From NCBI GenBank assembly GCA_028702135.1, contig JAQVPJ010000020.1, positions 1-42,057 of the forward strand: DNA of 42,057 nt. Reading direction: 5' to 3'. The notes beneath the pieces are model-generated. The model ran no database searches. It saw only the letters and a list, made by a program, of their open reading frames with translations, and was not told the origin of the DNA. Made by a program: the position numbers and the translations under genes. Shown in pieces: positions 1-10,750 of the stretch. Position 1 is the stretch's first letter; every line of letters starts with the position of its first letter. This DNA is from Eubacteriales bacterium (GTDB taxonomy: Bacteria > Bacillota > Clostridia > Oscillospirales > CAG-382).

Positions 1-87
1 TGGTGCGGGTAACAGGAATTGAACCTGCATGAGGGAATCCTCACTAGAACCTGAATCTAGCGCGTCTGCCAGTTCCGCCATACCCGC
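1..87 (-). tRNA. tRNA-Leu (anticodon CAG)
   Basis: On the minus strand the sequence begins GCGGGTA and ends TACCCGC-ACCA, so the 7-bp acceptor stem is complete and CCA is encoded. The anticodon stem CTAGA/TCTAG encloses a seven-base loop with anticodon CAG. A long variable arm is present, as expected of a class II (Leu/Ser) tRNA. The 3' end coincides with window base 1. The nearest strong promoter on this strand is at 331-358, about 240 bases upstream. Confidence 0.95.
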
Positions 88-390
88 TTATTAAATTAAT
101 CAGTATTTCTCTTATACTGTTGTGATCTAAAAATGTATGCGCTTATGCTTTTGCCTCGGCGAATCAACTGCTTTGAATGAACACATCTTTTCCGTTCGTT
201 AAATTATATCGATTTTGTATATCGATTTTGACGGTTCTTACGGAGTAATCAAAGTTCTTAATTTCGATAATGTTTGCCAAAGCATTCGCTTCATAGTTTT
301 CTATTTGGATTTTTTATGTTTTGCTCTTTAATTATATCAATGTTTTTATCTTTGTCAACAGTTATTTTTTCAATACAGATTATTTTTCAC
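88..390 (-). other. Gap between sortase gene and tRNA-Leu; contains promoter and an untranslated or degenerate frame
   Basis: No standard gene fits here. The stretch holds a sigma-70-like promoter on the minus strand (331-358) and then about 240 bases before tRNA-Leu. A direct repeat of ATATCGATTTTG lies around 207-231. One minus-strand frame, roughly 314 down to 165, stays open for 49 codons and reads like protein but has no ATG, GTG or usable start and no ribosome site. It could be a gene remnant or chance. Confidence 0.5.
331..358 (-). promoter_or_regulatory. Sigma-70-type promoter reading toward tRNA-Leu(CAG)
   Basis: On the minus strand TTGACA (353-358) is followed by a 16-base spacer and TATAAT (331-336); both hexamers match consensus. 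It lies downstream of the sortase stop codon and points to the tRNA, so the expected transcript has a leader of about 240 bases. Confidence 0.7.
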
Positions 391-1398
391 TTACTCATAT
401 GGGATATACTGTGTTAAAATACCGTGAACAACATAACGTTCTAAAGGATTTGCGCTTACATTTGTGCAGGTTACAAGCGTACATATTTTCGAGTCGGAGG
501 AGTACTTGACTTTTTTGTTCAGCGTCGATCTGCGGTAAATATCGTCAAGGAACGCCTTATATTCCGAGTTGTTTACAAATGAGGTTTTTGTAAATTTAAA
601 CTCGTCCGAACGATAAGCTGACATTAGCTCATAAATATACAAGCCATCCTTGGTATATATCTCTATCTGCATATCCTTTGCAATAGTATTTTTATTCGCG
701 CTGTCATACCAGAGTTTTATCGCTCTGAACATGCTTCCGTTTTTCATACAGTGCCCGTAAATAAGCATATTGTAATTTGCCTCAAAGTTTCTGTCCAGCT
801 CCTGAGAGGCGAAAATAGAACCGTTTTTTGTTGCCTCACCCTTATAGTTATGTTTTAAATAATATTCGTTGCTGCCGAGCATAATAGGATAGTCTATACC
901 GTTTTCAGTAAACTGCTCTGTTCCGCGGAATACGATCCAGCCTAATGTCTCCGCATTTTGAGCAGAAACATTCAAAAGCGCCTGACGGTAATCATCAATG
1001 GTTTTTTCATCGACAACCTTATCACCCTTATACTCGTTGTAAACACCGTTGGAAGAGAGCATCTCAAGCAGAGTATACATATTGTTGGGCTCCTGCAACT
1101 CCTCAGGTCTTGAGAGCGCGGAAGCAGCTTCAACTTTATTAGGGCGTATACCACTATATAATTCATCCTGCTCCCTGTCGTCCGCCATGCGCACGCCTAT
1201 CGTGTATATCGAATAACAGAACACAGCAAAGGATACCGCCATTACGAGTGAACGAATAATTAGCGGCTTAATTGTCTTGAGCTTATCATTATCAGGTGCA
1301 CATTTTATATCGTCGGAAGTGAATGAATCTACCGATGATATGAATGCGTTCGACGGTTCTGTTTTAATCGCCTTATACTTACGGTGTTCACCTGTCAT
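391..1398 (-). CDS. srtB: Class B sortase
   Basis: This is a membrane-anchored cysteine transpeptidase that should attach secreted proteins to the cell wall or join pilin-like subunits. The 335-residue product has a basic cytoplasmic N-terminus, one membrane segment at about residues 45-68, a linker, and a C-terminal sortase domain. The expected catalytic set is visible: His216 in YGHCMKNGSMF, Cys311 in TLVTCT and Arg321 in LERYVVHG. The YGHxMKxGSMF and TLxTCT forms are typical of class B. The start is ATG 1398, with AAGGAGGA upstream. No substrate gene adjoins it; the best candidate substrate in the window is the wall-anchored protein at 17948-18772. SrtB is a family name here; the specificity is not shown. 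Confidence 0.9.
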   Translation of the reverse strand: MTGEHRKYKAIKTEPSNAFISSVDSFTSDDIKCAPDNDKLKTIKPLIIRSLVMAVSFAVFCYSIYTIGVRMADDREQDELYSGIRPNKVEAASALSRPEELQEPNNMYTLLEMLSSNGVYNEYKGDKVVDEKTIDDYRQALLNVSAQNAETLGWIVFRGTEQFTENGIDYPIMLGSNEYYLKHNYKGEATKNGSIFASQELDRNFEANYNMLIYGHCMKNGSMFRAIKLWYDSANKNTIAKDMQIEIYTKDGLYIYELMSAYRSDEFKFTKTSFVNNSEYKAFLDDIYRRSTLNKKVKYSSDSKICTLVTCTNVSANPLERYVVHGILTQYIPYE

Positions 1399-1427
1399 AT
1401 GGCTGTTCCTCCTTGAGTGATAAGCCC

Positions 1428-1459
1428 ATTATATAATGCCGGTTTTTAAAAAAGCAAGC
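1428..1459 (-). promoter_or_regulatory. Possible promoter of the sortase gene
   Basis: On the minus strand TATAAT (1428-1433) lies about 30 bases upstream of the start codon. A weak -35 candidate TTGCTT lies 18 bases further upstream. The -10 is convincing and the -35 is poor. Confidence 0.4.
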
Positions 1460-1568
1460 ATATATATAATATTTTCAAAATTCGTTACAAAATTACGGAT
1501 AATTCCCTCCGGAAAATATTTTTCCCGAAATATTAATTATTATTTACAACCAATACAAGTAAATACTG

Positions 1569-1596
1569 TTGACAAGAGCGAAAAAAAGTATAGAAT
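1569..1596 (+). promoter_or_regulatory. Promoter of tig-clpP-clpX
   Basis: TTGACA (1569-1574), a 16-base spacer, then TAGAAT (1591-1596). This is about 57 bases upstream of the tig start and is the only strong promoter seen before the operon. No CtsR-type or CIRCE-type heat-shock operator was recognised nearby. Confidence 0.7.
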
Positions 1597-1653
1597 AATA
1601 AGGTATGTAATTAAATTTCGCAATTAAATGGTATTTTTCGGGAGGATATTGGA

Positions 1654-2931
1654 ATGGGTTTAAAAAGTGTGAAGGAAATAGAAAAAAACAGAAGCGAGCT
1701 CGAGCTGGCTATAGACAAAACGGATTTTGACGCAGAAGTTATGCGTGTATATAAAAAGAACGTTGTTAAAATGAATGTTCCCGGCTTCAGAAAAGGCAAA
1801 GCGCCTAAGGGTATAATAGAAAAAATGTACGGCTCCGCAGTTTTCTATGATGAAGCTATTGACAATATTCTGCCCGGATTATACGAATCGGCAATCAAAG
1901 AATCAAACCTCGATGTCGTTTCAAGACCGGAGCTTGAAGTCGTTTCCATTGATGAGAATGGTGTGCTGCTTAAGGCAAAGGTTTATACAAAGCCCACGGC
2001 CGAAGTGACGAAGTACAAGGGACTTGAGGTGGAAAAGGAAAAGGTGGTCGTTACCGATGAGGATATCACCGCCGAGATTGACAGCGTAAGGAAACGTAAT
2101 GCCCGCAAGCTCACGATTACCGACGGTGCTGTCGAGAACGACGATGAAACCGTTATAGATTTTGAGGGCTTTACCGACGGAGTTGCGTTTGAGGGCGGAA
2201 AATCGGAGAAATACACTCTGAAAATCGGAAGCAATAGCTTTATCCCCGGATTTGAGGAGCAGCTTATAGGCAGGAAAGCGGGCGAGGAGTTTGATATAAC
2301 AGTAACCTTCCCCGAGGATTATAACGCCGAGAATCTTGCAGGCAAGGAAGCCATATTTAAAATAAAGCTCCATGAAATATTCAGAAGCGAACTGCCGGAG
2401 CTTGACGACGAGTTTGTAAAGGATGTTTCCGTATTGAATACTGTTGAGGAGTATAAGGCGGATATACAGAAGAAGATTACAGAGCGAAAAGAAAAGGTCG
2501 CCGAGAATACGCTTGAAGAGAATCTTATCGACGAGCTTCTTGCGAATGTAAATGTCGATATTCCGCAGCCGATGATTGAAAACGAGATAGACGGTGCTGT
2601 GAAGGATTATGATTACAGACTCTCCTCCCAGGGCGGCTCGCTTGATATGTACTTCAAGTATACCGGTATGACTATGGAGCAGCTTCGCGAATCCTTTAAA
2701 GACTCCTCCGAAAGACAGGTAAAAACTCGTCTTGCACTTGAAAAAATTGTTGAGCTTGAGGGTATAAAGCCGACAGATGAGGAGCTTGAGGAAGAATATA
2801 GGAAAATCGCATCAGGTTATAATATCGATATAGAAAAGGTTAAGAGCAGCATACCGGCAGATGGTATCAGCGCAGATATCTCGCTTCGCAAGGCGGTCGA
2901 ATTTATAAAAGAAAACGCGGTTATAAAGTAA
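1654..2931 (+). CDS. tig: Trigger factor, ribosome-bound chaperone and peptidyl-prolyl isomerase
   Basis: This ATP-independent chaperone receives nascent chains at the ribosome exit tunnel. The 425-residue length is normal for the family. The N-terminal ribosome-binding domain carries the signature GFRKGKAP at about residues 45-52. An FKBP-type PPIase domain occupies roughly 150-240, with the motifs [14 protein letters not shown] and PGFEEQLIG. The rest is the helical chaperone arm, rich in Glu and Lys. The ATG at 1654 follows GGGAGGAT at the usual distance. The order tig, clpP, clpX is a classic bacterial cluster linking nascent-chain folding with degradation. Confidence 0.97.
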   Translation: MGLKSVKEIEKNRSELELAIDKTDFDAEVMRVYKKNVVKMNVPGFRKGKAPKGIIEKMYGSAVFYDEAIDNILPGLYESAIKESNLDVVSRPELEVVSIDENGVLLKAKVYTKPTAEVTKYKGLEVEKEKVVVTDEDITAEIDSVRKRNARKLTITDGAVENDDETVIDFEGFTDGVAFEGGKSEKYTLKIGSNSFIPGFEEQLIGRKAGEEFDITVTFPEDYNAENLAGKEAIFKIKLHEIFRSELPELDDEFVKDVSVLNTVEEYKADIQKKITERKEKVAENTLEENLIDELLANVNVDIPQPMIENEIDGAVKDYDYRLSSQGGSLDMYFKYTGMTMEQLRESFKDSSERQVKTRLALEKIVELEGIKPTDEELEEEYRKIASGYNIDIEKVKSSIPADGISADISLRKAVEFIKENAVIK

Positions 2932-2975
2932 AACAAAAACATAAATATCCGACTTTAGAAAGGTGCGTGTTTTGT

Positions 2976-3566
2976 ATGTCGTTGGTTCCGATGGTCGTAG
3001 AACAAACATCGAGAGGAGAAAGGTCATACGACATTTTTTCGAGACTCTTAAATGACAGAATAATATTCATCTCTGAGCAGATTACCGATCCGCTTGCCTC
3101 TCTTGTTATCGCGCAACTGTTATATTTGGAAAGCCAGGATAACGATAAGGAGATTTCTTTGTATATCAACTCACCCGGAGGAAGCGTTACCGCCGGAATG
3201 GCGATTTACGATACCATGCGTTTTATAAAATGTGATGTTTCGACGATATGTATCGGAATTTGCGCAAGCATGGCGGCGGTTTTATTTGCCTGCGGCACAA
3301 AGGGAAAGAGAATCGCTCTGCCGAACAGTAAAATTATGATTCATCAGCCGCTTTTGAGCAGACAGTTTCAGGATCAGACAACAAATCTTGAAATTGAGGC
3401 GAAGAATATGCTTGAGACAAAGAATACGATCAACAGAATTCTTGCTGAAGCATCAGGAAAAAGCATAGAGCAGATTGAGAAAGATACGGACCGCAATTAC
3501 TATATGAATGCGGAGACTGCAAAAGCTTATGGTTTGGTCGACAAAGTTCTTGTAAAAAGAGTTTAG
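2976..3566 (+). CDS. clpP: ATP-dependent Clp protease proteolytic subunit
   Basis: ClpP is the barrel-forming serine peptidase that degrades proteins fed to it by ClpX or other Clp ATPases. The catalytic triad is visible as Ser98 (GICASMA), His123 (MIHQPL) and Asp172 (KDTDRNYY); the oxyanion-loop motif SPGGS is at 66-70. I place the start at ATG 2976 (196 residues) because GAAAGG lies about 12 bases upstream. An in-frame GTG at 2967 is only 3 bases from that site, and the family normally begins near this point. It sits 44 bases after tig and 107 bases before clpX, on the same strand. Confidence 0.96.
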   Translation: MSLVPMVVEQTSRGERSYDIFSRLLNDRIIFISEQITDPLASLVIAQLLYLESQDNDKEISLYINSPGGSVTAGMAIYDTMRFIKCDVSTICIGICASMAAVLFACGTKGKRIALPNSKIMIHQPLLSRQFQDQTTNLEIEAKNMLETKNTINRILAEASGKSIEQIEKDTDRNYYMNAETAKAYGLVDKVLVKRV

Positions 3567-3673
3567 GATTACAAGATCGACTTTATTATAGATTGAACTT
3601 TTATGAGCTTTGCCTGACAACGACAGGCAGCGATCTGTTTTAAATATATAATCGTTGAGAAAATGGATTTGGA

Positions 3674-4900
3674 ATGGTGAATCAAGAAAAAGTTTGTTCC
3701 TTCTGCGGCAGACCATCACAAAGTATTGTGAAGCTTAGACTGCTTGACGAAATTGTCCCAATTTGTACCGATTGCATAGATATTTGCAGCGAAATAACCG
3801 ATTCTTACAGGGATTTAAAAGCGGATAAACAAAAGTCGAAGGCAAAAAAAGATGAAAATATCGTTCTGCCGAAGCCTAAGGAATTAAAAGCAGCGCTTGA
3901 TAACTATGTAATAGGACAGGAGGATGCGAAGGTAGCACTCTCTGTTGCGGTATATAATCACTACAAGCGTATCAATGCTCTGAATGTTAATAAAGCAGAC
4001 AATGACAGCGATGTTGAGCTTAAAAAAAGCAACGTACTGCTCTTAGGTCCGTCCGGTGTCGGTAAGACGCTGCTCGCCCAGACACTCGCCGGAATGCTTG
4101 CGGTTCCGTTTGCGATTGCGGACGCAACCACCTTAACAGAAGCAGGTTATGTCGGTGAGGATGTCGAGAACATTTTGCTCCGCCTGATACAAGCGGCAGA
4201 CTTTGATGTCCAGAAAGCTGAAAAAGGCATTATTTATATTGATGAAATCGATAAAATCTCAAGACGCAGTGAAAACCGCTCGATAACCAGAGATGTTTCC
4301 GGCGAGGGTGTTCAGCAGGCGCTGTTGAAAATTATAGAAGGTACGACAGCAAACGTACCTCCGCAGGGTGGCAGAAAACACCCCAATCAGGAGTTTATTC
4401 AGATGAACACATCAAATATACTCTTTATATGCGGGGGAGCATTTGACGGGTTAAACGATATTATTGACAGCAGACTCGGAAAACAGGTAGTAGGCTTCAA
4501 TTCAAAGATACAGAACAAGCTTGAGAGGGCTAAGGACCCTTCCCTTTCAAAGGTTACACCGCACGACCTTATCAAGTATGGAATTATACCGGAACTTGTC
4601 GGCAGAATCCCGGTTATCGTCGCTTTGCAGCCGCTTGATAAAGATGCTCTTGTCCGTATCTTAAAAGAGCCAAAGAACGCACTTATCAAGCAATATCAGA
4701 AGTTGTTTTCACTTGACAATGTTGAGCTTGAGTTTACTGACGAGGCAATAGACGCATTTGCCGATCTTGCACTTGAGCAAAAAACCGGCGCAAGAGGTCT
4801 GCGCAACGCCTGTGAACGAGTAATGACCAAGTTTATGTACGAAATCCCTTCGGATGATAATATAAAAAAGCTGGTAATAACAAAAGAAATGGTTGTATAA
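3674..4900 (+). CDS. clpX: ATP-dependent Clp protease ATP-binding subunit ClpX
   Basis: This AAA+ unfoldase recognises tagged substrates and threads them into ClpP. It has 408 residues, the normal size. The N-terminal C4 zinc finger has Cys8, Cys11, Cys31 and Cys34. The Walker A motif is GPSGVGKT (about 125-132), followed by the pore loop GYVGEDVE, Walker B IIYIDEID, the box GGAFDGL, LVGRIP and sensor-2 GARGLR. The ribosome site is weak: only TTGGA lies next to the ATG. An upstream ATG at 3662 is out of frame and closes after five codons. A terminator follows 10 bases after the stop. Confidence 0.97.
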   Translation: MVNQEKVCSFCGRPSQSIVKLRLLDEIVPICTDCIDICSEITDSYRDLKADKQKSKAKKDENIVLPKPKELKAALDNYVIGQEDAKVALSVAVYNHYKRINALNVNKADNDSDVELKKSNVLLLGPSGVGKTLLAQTLAGMLAVPFAIADATTLTEAGYVGEDVENILLRLIQAADFDVQKAEKGIIYIDEIDKISRRSENRSITRDVSGEGVQQALLKIIEGTTANVPPQGGRKHPNQEFIQMNTSNILFICGGAFDGLNDIIDSRLGKQVVGFNSKIQNKLERAKDPSLSKVTPHDLIKYGIIPELVGRIPVIVALQPLDKDALVRILKEPKNALIKQYQKLFSLDNVELEFTDEAIDAFADLALEQKTGARGLRNACERVMTKFMYEIPSDDNIKKLVITKEMVV

Positions 4901-4909
4901 ATAACGATT

Positions 4910-4941
4910 GTCCCCGTATCTCACGATTCGGGGACTTTTTT
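4910..4941 (+). terminator. Intrinsic terminator of tig-clpP-clpX
   Basis: GTCCCCG (4910-4916) pairs with CGGGGAC (4929-4935). The stem continues inward past one T-T mismatch, leaving a four-base loop, and is followed by TTTTTT. Confidence 0.9.
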
Positions 4942-5017
4942 ATGACGATGCTTTAATATTTGCATTTATGCTTGATTTGTGATACTATCTTTTTTACTAA
5001 TATACAGAGGCTTACAT

Positions 5018-5827
5018 ATGAACTGGGATAAGATGAATGTACTTGAATTTGAAAAAGCGATCGAAACATCAAAGGGCGTGTGTGTTATACCCATAAGCTG
5101 TCTTGAAAAGCACGGAAACCATCTCCCTCTTGCCACCGATATTATTATTTCAAGGTATGTATGCGAAAAAGCGGCTGAGAGAGAGGATTTTGTAATCTTT
5201 CCCTATTATCCGTTCGGCCAGGTAAGCGAAGTCAGGCACAAGCTCGGAACTATCGCTCTGCCGGCGGATCTGCAAATGCGGCTGCTTGAAGCCGTCTGTG
5301 AGGAGATTTCCAGAAACGGCTTTAAAAAAATAGTTGTTGCAAACGGACATGGAGGAAACAACGCTTTTTTAAGCTATTTTATTGTTTCAATGCTCGACAA
5401 AGAGCGTGATTACGACGTTTATACGCAGAACATCTGGTCACTTACAGACGAAGAATACAACGCTGTTTTTAAAAAGCATAATGTAAAGCCGGACGGAGGT
5501 CATGCCGATATTACGGAGAGCTCTCAGATGATGGCTATTGATTCCGGATTGGTACATATGGAGCTGTTAGACCGGAGCGAGACGGCATCACTCGAAAGAT
5601 ATGCATCCTTTGAAGTAAAGGGTATTAATCACGGAATAAGCTGGTATGCCGATTATCCGCATCAGATAGCTGGCGATCCCTATTGCTCCGCTTCGGAGTT
5701 CGGAAAGGATTTTTTAGAAGGAAACATAAAAAATTTTGTCGATGCGGTGCGTCTCATAAAAAACGATGAGATGATTCCGGCGCTAACAAAGGAATTCTAC
5801 ACAAAAAGCAGGCGTCCCTCGATATAA
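5018..5827 (+). CDS. Creatininase-family metal-dependent amidohydrolase
   Basis: The 269-residue protein belongs to the creatinine amidohydrolase/MftE fold family, whose known members hydrolyse amide bonds in cyclic or peptide-like substrates with two metal ions. The metal-site motifs are present: KHGNHLPLATD near the N-terminus, ANGHGGN in the middle, and GGHADITESS in place of the common GGHAGxxETS. The start at ATG 5018 has AGAGG 7 bases upstream; an in-frame GTG at 4979 lacks a ribosome site. There is no signal peptide, so it is probably cytoplasmic. Neighbours give no pathway clue: clpX ends before a terminator and a small membrane protein follows. The substrate is unknown. Confidence 0.85.
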   Translation: MNWDKMNVLEFEKAIETSKGVCVIPISCLEKHGNHLPLATDIIISRYVCEKAAEREDFVIFPYYPFGQVSEVRHKLGTIALPADLQMRLLEAVCEEISRNGFKKIVVANGHGGNNAFLSYFIVSMLDKERDYDVYTQNIWSLTDEEYNAVFKKHNVKPDGGHADITESSQMMAIDSGLVHMELLDRSETASLERYASFEVKGINHGISWYADYPHQIAGDPYCSASEFGKDFLEGNIKNFVDAVRLIKNDEMIPALTKEFYTKSRRPSI

Positions 5828-5854
5828 AAAGAGTGCGAAGAAAGGATAAAAAGA

Positions 5855-6085
5855 ATGAACAAGCTTAGAAAAAAAGCCATAAACTGCTTTATTGATTTGA
5901 AATTCTTTGAGAATGAGGAAATTACCGAGGAAAAAGCGGAGGAATTCCTTAACTCTATAAATGACGAGGATTTTAACCGCTATATCTCACTTAGGCGGAC
6001 TTTATATTTAAAATCAATAAGAAACTGCATTGTTATTGTTGCTTTGTTTTTTTGTGTATGGTCATTTTTATATTTTTATATCTGA
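5855..6085 (+). CDS. Small single-span membrane protein, unknown function
   Basis: The 76-residue product has a charged, Glu-rich, probably helical N-terminal part (about 1-50) and a single hydrophobic segment at the very C-terminus (about 55-76, rich in Val, Phe and Tyr). This gives a tail-anchored layout with the bulk in the cytoplasm. The ATG at 5855 follows AAAGGA, and the gene begins 27 bases after the creatininase gene, so the two are probably co-transcribed. A strong terminator follows. I do not recognise a family. Confidence 0.7.
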   Translation: MNKLRKKAINCFIDLKFFENEEITEEKAEEFLNSINDEDFNRYISLRRTLYLKSIRNCIVIVALFFCVWSFLYFYI

Positions 6086-6120
6086 TAATTAAATAATAAA
6101 AAACAAAGACTCTCAGCAAA

Positions 6121-6158
6121 AATACCCGATGAAATCCGCTTCATCGGGTATTGATTTT
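6121..6158. terminator. Bidirectional terminator between converging genes
   Basis: AATACCCGATGAA (6121-6133) pairs perfectly over 13 bases with TTCATCGGGTATT (6140-6152), with a six-base loop. On the plus strand TTGATTTTT follows; on the minus strand TTTTGCTG follows. It can end the 5855-6085 gene from the left and guaB from the right. Confidence 0.9.
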
Positions 6159-6175
6159 TAACTGATACCTTATTA

Positions 6176-7651
<1,476 letters not shown>

Positions 7652-7677
7652 TTATCTCCTCCTTGGGTATTTTTTCT

Positions 7678-7706
7678 ATTATAAATACCGGGTAAGCTTT
7701 TGTCAA
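7678..7706 (-). promoter_or_regulatory. Promoter of guaB
   Basis: On the minus strand TTGACA (7701-7706), a 17-base spacer, then TATAAT (7678-7683), about 30 bases upstream of the start codon. No guanine-sensing aptamer was recognised in the short leader. Confidence 0.8.
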
Positions 7707-7724
7707 TGCTTTTTATGAAAATGC

Positions 7725-8168
7725 TCAAAGTATTTCTTTTATAAAATCCAAATACTCCCTTTTGGTGCGTCCGAGTGTCAGGAGAAGAACAAAGGCAATC
7801 AATACTGTTATAATAAGTAGAACATTTATTGCAGTCATTGGTGCGTTTCGGGATTTTACCACTCCGTAAATTGCAATTACAAACGCCAAAACGAAAAAAA
7901 CCGTAATGTAATCCGTGAGTCCTTTTGTAAAAATTCCGCGTATCTCGCTACCGCCATTTTGCGACACAATCTTTCCCCGAAAAACAGTTGAAAAGGGTTC
8001 TCTCGAAATACCGTTTCGCCTCGCCAGCTTTATTCTGTTTCCTTTTCGGAAGCCGGCAAAGCATAAATCCATAAAATCATCATTTCCGGCGAAACGCTCC
8101 GGACTGGTTCTTTTATCCCACTGCACTGCAAGCTGATCCGCACTGTATGAACTTTTCAGCCTAATCAT
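7725..8168 (-). CDS. Two-span membrane protein, unknown function
   Basis: The 147-residue protein has a basic, soluble N-terminal part of about 80 residues, then two hydrophobic segments (about 88-103 and 112-130) and a short charged tail. I do not recognise a family. The ribosome site at ATG 8168 is weak, but a good promoter lies just upstream (TTGACC, 17 bases, TATACT). It is divergent from the P-type ATPase gene and sits 76 bases upstream of guaB, which has its own promoter. Confidence 0.65.
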   Translation of the reverse strand: MIRLKSSYSADQLAVQWDKRTSPERFAGNDDFMDLCFAGFRKGNRIKLARRNGISREPFSTVFRGKIVSQNGGSEIRGIFTKGLTDYITVFFVLAFVIAIYGVVKSRNAPMTAINVLLIITVLIAFVLLLTLGRTKREYLDFIKEIL

Positions 8169-8206
8169 ATAATCGCTCTATTCTTAATAATTGCTTAATT
8201 TTATAA

Positions 8207-8264
8207 AGTATAACATAGAATTGTTAAAAGGTCAATTGCATTTATGGGAATGATATAGTATAAT
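8207..8264. promoter_or_regulatory. Divergent promoter pair
   Basis: Minus strand: TTGACC (8230-8235), 17-base spacer, TATACT (8207-8212), serving the 147-residue membrane protein. Plus strand: TTGCAT (8236-8241), 17-base spacer, TATAAT (8259-8264), serving the P-type ATPase. The two -35 hexamers abut, so one bound regulator could affect both genes. Confidence 0.7.
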
Positions 8265-8315
8265 TGATTATAAAAAATTTGATTTTTATATTAAAAAGGA
8301 CGAATTTTAAATTAT

Positions 8316-10724
8316 ATGTCGAAAAACAGAAGAATTATAAAAAAACTGCGTTTTATGCGAAAGAACTATCCCGACACGGTACGATTCTCACCTTCGATTG
8401 AAAGCGGATTAAGCAGGGAGCAGGTAAACCGGCGAATCGCAGAGAAAAAAATAAATACTGCATTCATTCCGCAGACGAAGAGTATTTTAACCATATTAAA
8501 GGAAAGCACGCTTTCGCTTTTTAATCTTGTAAACGCAATCCTGATAGCCGCGCTTATTTATGTCGGTTCTCCTTTAAAAAATATGCTCTTTTCCGGTGTT
8601 GTTTTATCGAATCTGCTTATCAATCTTGTTCAAGAACTAAGGTCAAAAAGAGCGACTGACAAGCTCTCTTTGCTCTCGGCAGCGTCAGCGAACGTAAGGC
8701 GTGACGGGCAAATGATTTCGATACGGAGCGAGGAGGTTGTGCTCGACGACATCATTCTTTATTCCCCCGGTAGCCAGATTGTAACGGACAGTTTTATTTT
8801 AGAGGGCGAATGTGAGGTTGACGAATCCTTTTTGACCGGTGAAAGTGAGCCGGCTTTTAAGGAAAACGGTGATATGCTCTATTCCGGCAGCTATATATCC
8901 TCCGGCAGCTGCGTCGCCCAGGCAGATGCGGTTGGAAAAGACAACACTTCATACGAAATAACAACCGGTGCAAAAAATCAAAAATCCCGTTCTTCCGAGA
9001 TAGTAAAAGATTTGAAATCAATAATAAAAATCATCTCTATTATCCTTATTCCACTCGGAACATTATTCTTTTTAAGACAGTATTTTAACCCTCAAAATAC
9101 GCTTGCACAAGCTACGGAGCAGACTGTGTCGGCACTTATTGGTATGATTCCGTCAGGTTTAATTCTGCTGACAAGCACAGTTTTTGCCGTTATCGTTGTC
9201 AAATTGGCTAAGCGGAAGGTTCTTATCAACGAGCTTTACAGCGTCGAGATGATAGCACGCGCGGACACTATCTGCCTTGACAAAACCGGTACGATTACCG
9301 AGGGCAGCATGAAAGTCGAGGATATCGTTCATATAAATCCAGATGAAAAAATTATATCCGAGAGCATTCTCACCTCTTTTTTCGCTTCTCTCGATCCCAA
9401 TGAAACGATGGCGGCTATAGGCAGGTATCTTGACGGTACAGAAGCGTTCGACGCCGAAAAAACGATTCCGTTCTCAAGTAAACGGAAGTGGTGCGGCGCA
9501 TATTTCCCGAATAAGGGTGCATACATATTAGGTGCTCCTGAAATATTGCTTGCGAAATACGAAAGCAGTATATTATCGGATTTTCGCAAATATGCAGAAA
9601 ACTATCGCGTACTTTGTCTTTCAAAAATCGATCAGTTACCTGTTCCCGACGACAACAAGGATTATGTGCTGCCGCTCAAACGCAGAGCAATCTGCCTTGT
9701 TCTTCTCAGTGATGTTATCCGTACCTCCGCCGGTAATACCATTGAATACTTCAAAGAACAAGGGGTTTCGGTAAAAATAATCTCCGGAGACAATCCTTTT
9801 ACCGTATCCAATATAGCAAAAAAGGTAGGTGTTTCGGGTTGGAAAAACGCTTTTGATATGTCGTCGTTAAAAAGTGATGACGTGATTGACAAAATAGCCG
9901 AGAAATATGTGGTTTTCGGCAGAACCACGCCTGTTCAGAAGCAGCTCCTTATAAGAGCTCTGCGTAAAAAAGGACATACTGTTGCTATGACCGGCGATGG
10001 CGTTAACGATGTTTTGGCGATGAGGGAATCCGACTGTTCGATTACATTAGCCAAAGCTACCGACGCGGCAAGAACGGTTGCGGATATTGTGCTTTTGGAC
10101 TCCTCTTTTGAAACTGTACCCGATATAGTCGACGAGGGTAGAAAATCAATAAACAATATACAGCGTACCGCCTCTCTTTTTCTTGTAAAAACCATCTATT
10201 CAACGATGCTGGCACTTATATTCCTGTTCACTTCAATCCCCTACCCGTTCCGCCCTATTCATCTTACGCTAATCGGAGTGCTCAGTATAGGCATTCCCTC
10301 GTTTCTGCTCGCTTTTGAACCTAATAAAGAGCGAATAAAAGGTAACTTCCTGCAGAGTATATTATATAAAGCAATCCCTACGGGAATTACTGTCGTCGTA
10401 AGCATTTTAGCAGCGAATATCGCCGCAGCACAGTTTAGTTTTTCCAGACAGGATGCTTCTACGATATCTGTTATCCTCACTTGTTCGATTTCGCTGCTCG
10501 GAGTATTGTTCATCTCCCTTCCCCTGACCAGATTCAGGATGTTTTTAGTAGCTGCGTTATCGAGCATTTTTGCAATCGCCATCATTTTCGCAAGGGATTT
10601 TTTATTAATAACTATTCCAGGTACAAAAGCCTGTATTGCAATGATTTTAATTGCGGCTGTCTGCGGTTTTATCTTCTGGGGACTCAAAATTGCTTTAGCA
10701 TATATTGGTAGAAAATCCGGATAG
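8316..10724 (+). CDS. P-type cation-transporting ATPase (CtpE/Exp7-like)
   Basis: This 802-residue membrane pump has all P-type ATPase signatures: the actuator motif TGES (174-177), phosphorylation site DKTGT (Asp322), and the hinge GDGVND at about 560. The C-terminal half carries several membrane spans. The M4 ion-binding motif reads PSGL (279-282) where many Ca2+-type pumps have PEGL, so the acidic ligand is replaced by Ser. The M6 region (HLTLIGVLSIGIPSFLLAFEPN-like, near 10260-10320) resembles the CtpE group as I recall it. The ion cannot be stated. AAGGA is 15 bases before the ATG, a loose ribosome site. A YihY-type protein follows after 26 bases. Confidence 0.9.
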   Translation: MSKNRRIIKKLRFMRKNYPDTVRFSPSIESGLSREQVNRRIAEKKINTAFIPQTKSILTILKESTLSLFNLVNAILIAALIYVGSPLKNMLFSGVVLSNLLINLVQELRSKRATDKLSLLSAASANVRRDGQMISIRSEEVVLDDIILYSPGSQIVTDSFILEGECEVDESFLTGESEPAFKENGDMLYSGSYISSGSCVAQADAVGKDNTSYEITTGAKNQKSRSSEIVKDLKSIIKIISIILIPLGTLFFLRQYFNPQNTLAQATEQTVSALIGMIPSGLILLTSTVFAVIVVKLAKRKVLINELYSVEMIARADTICLDKTGTITEGSMKVEDIVHINPDEKIISESILTSFFASLDPNETMAAIGRYLDGTEAFDAEKTIPFSSKRKWCGAYFPNKGAYILGAPEILLAKYESSILSDFRKYAENYRVLCLSKIDQLPVPDDNKDYVLPLKRRAICLVLLSDVIRTSAGNTIEYFKEQGVSVKIISGDNPFTVSNIAKKVGVSGWKNAFDMSSLKSDDVIDKIAEKYVVFGRTTPVQKQLLIRALRKKGHTVAMTGDGVNDVLAMRESDCSITLAKATDAARTVADIVLLDSSFETVPDIVDEGRKSINNIQRTASLFLVKTIYSTMLALIFLFTSIPYPFRPIHLTLIGVLSIGIPSFLLAFEPNKERIKGNFLQSILYKAIPTGITVVVSILAANIAAAQFSFSRQDASTISVILTCSISLLGVLFISLPLTRFRMFLVAALSSIFAIAIIFARDFLLITIPGTKACIAMILIAAVCGFIFWGLKIALAYIGRKSG

Positions 10725-10750
10725 CGTTACATTGTAAGAAAGGAAGCTCC

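Noticed and set aside
1921-2373. 150-residue frame antisense to trigger factor
   Set aside because: Fully inside tig on the opposite strand, with no ribosome site and no recognisable protein features.
3610-3628. TGCCTG/CAGGCA hairpin between clpP and clpX as a terminator
   Set aside because: Only six base pairs and no U-run follows; more likely an mRNA processing or neutral structure.
10259-10687. 142-residue frame antisense to the P-type ATPase
   Set aside because: Shadow of the membrane-span region of the ATPase; no start signals.
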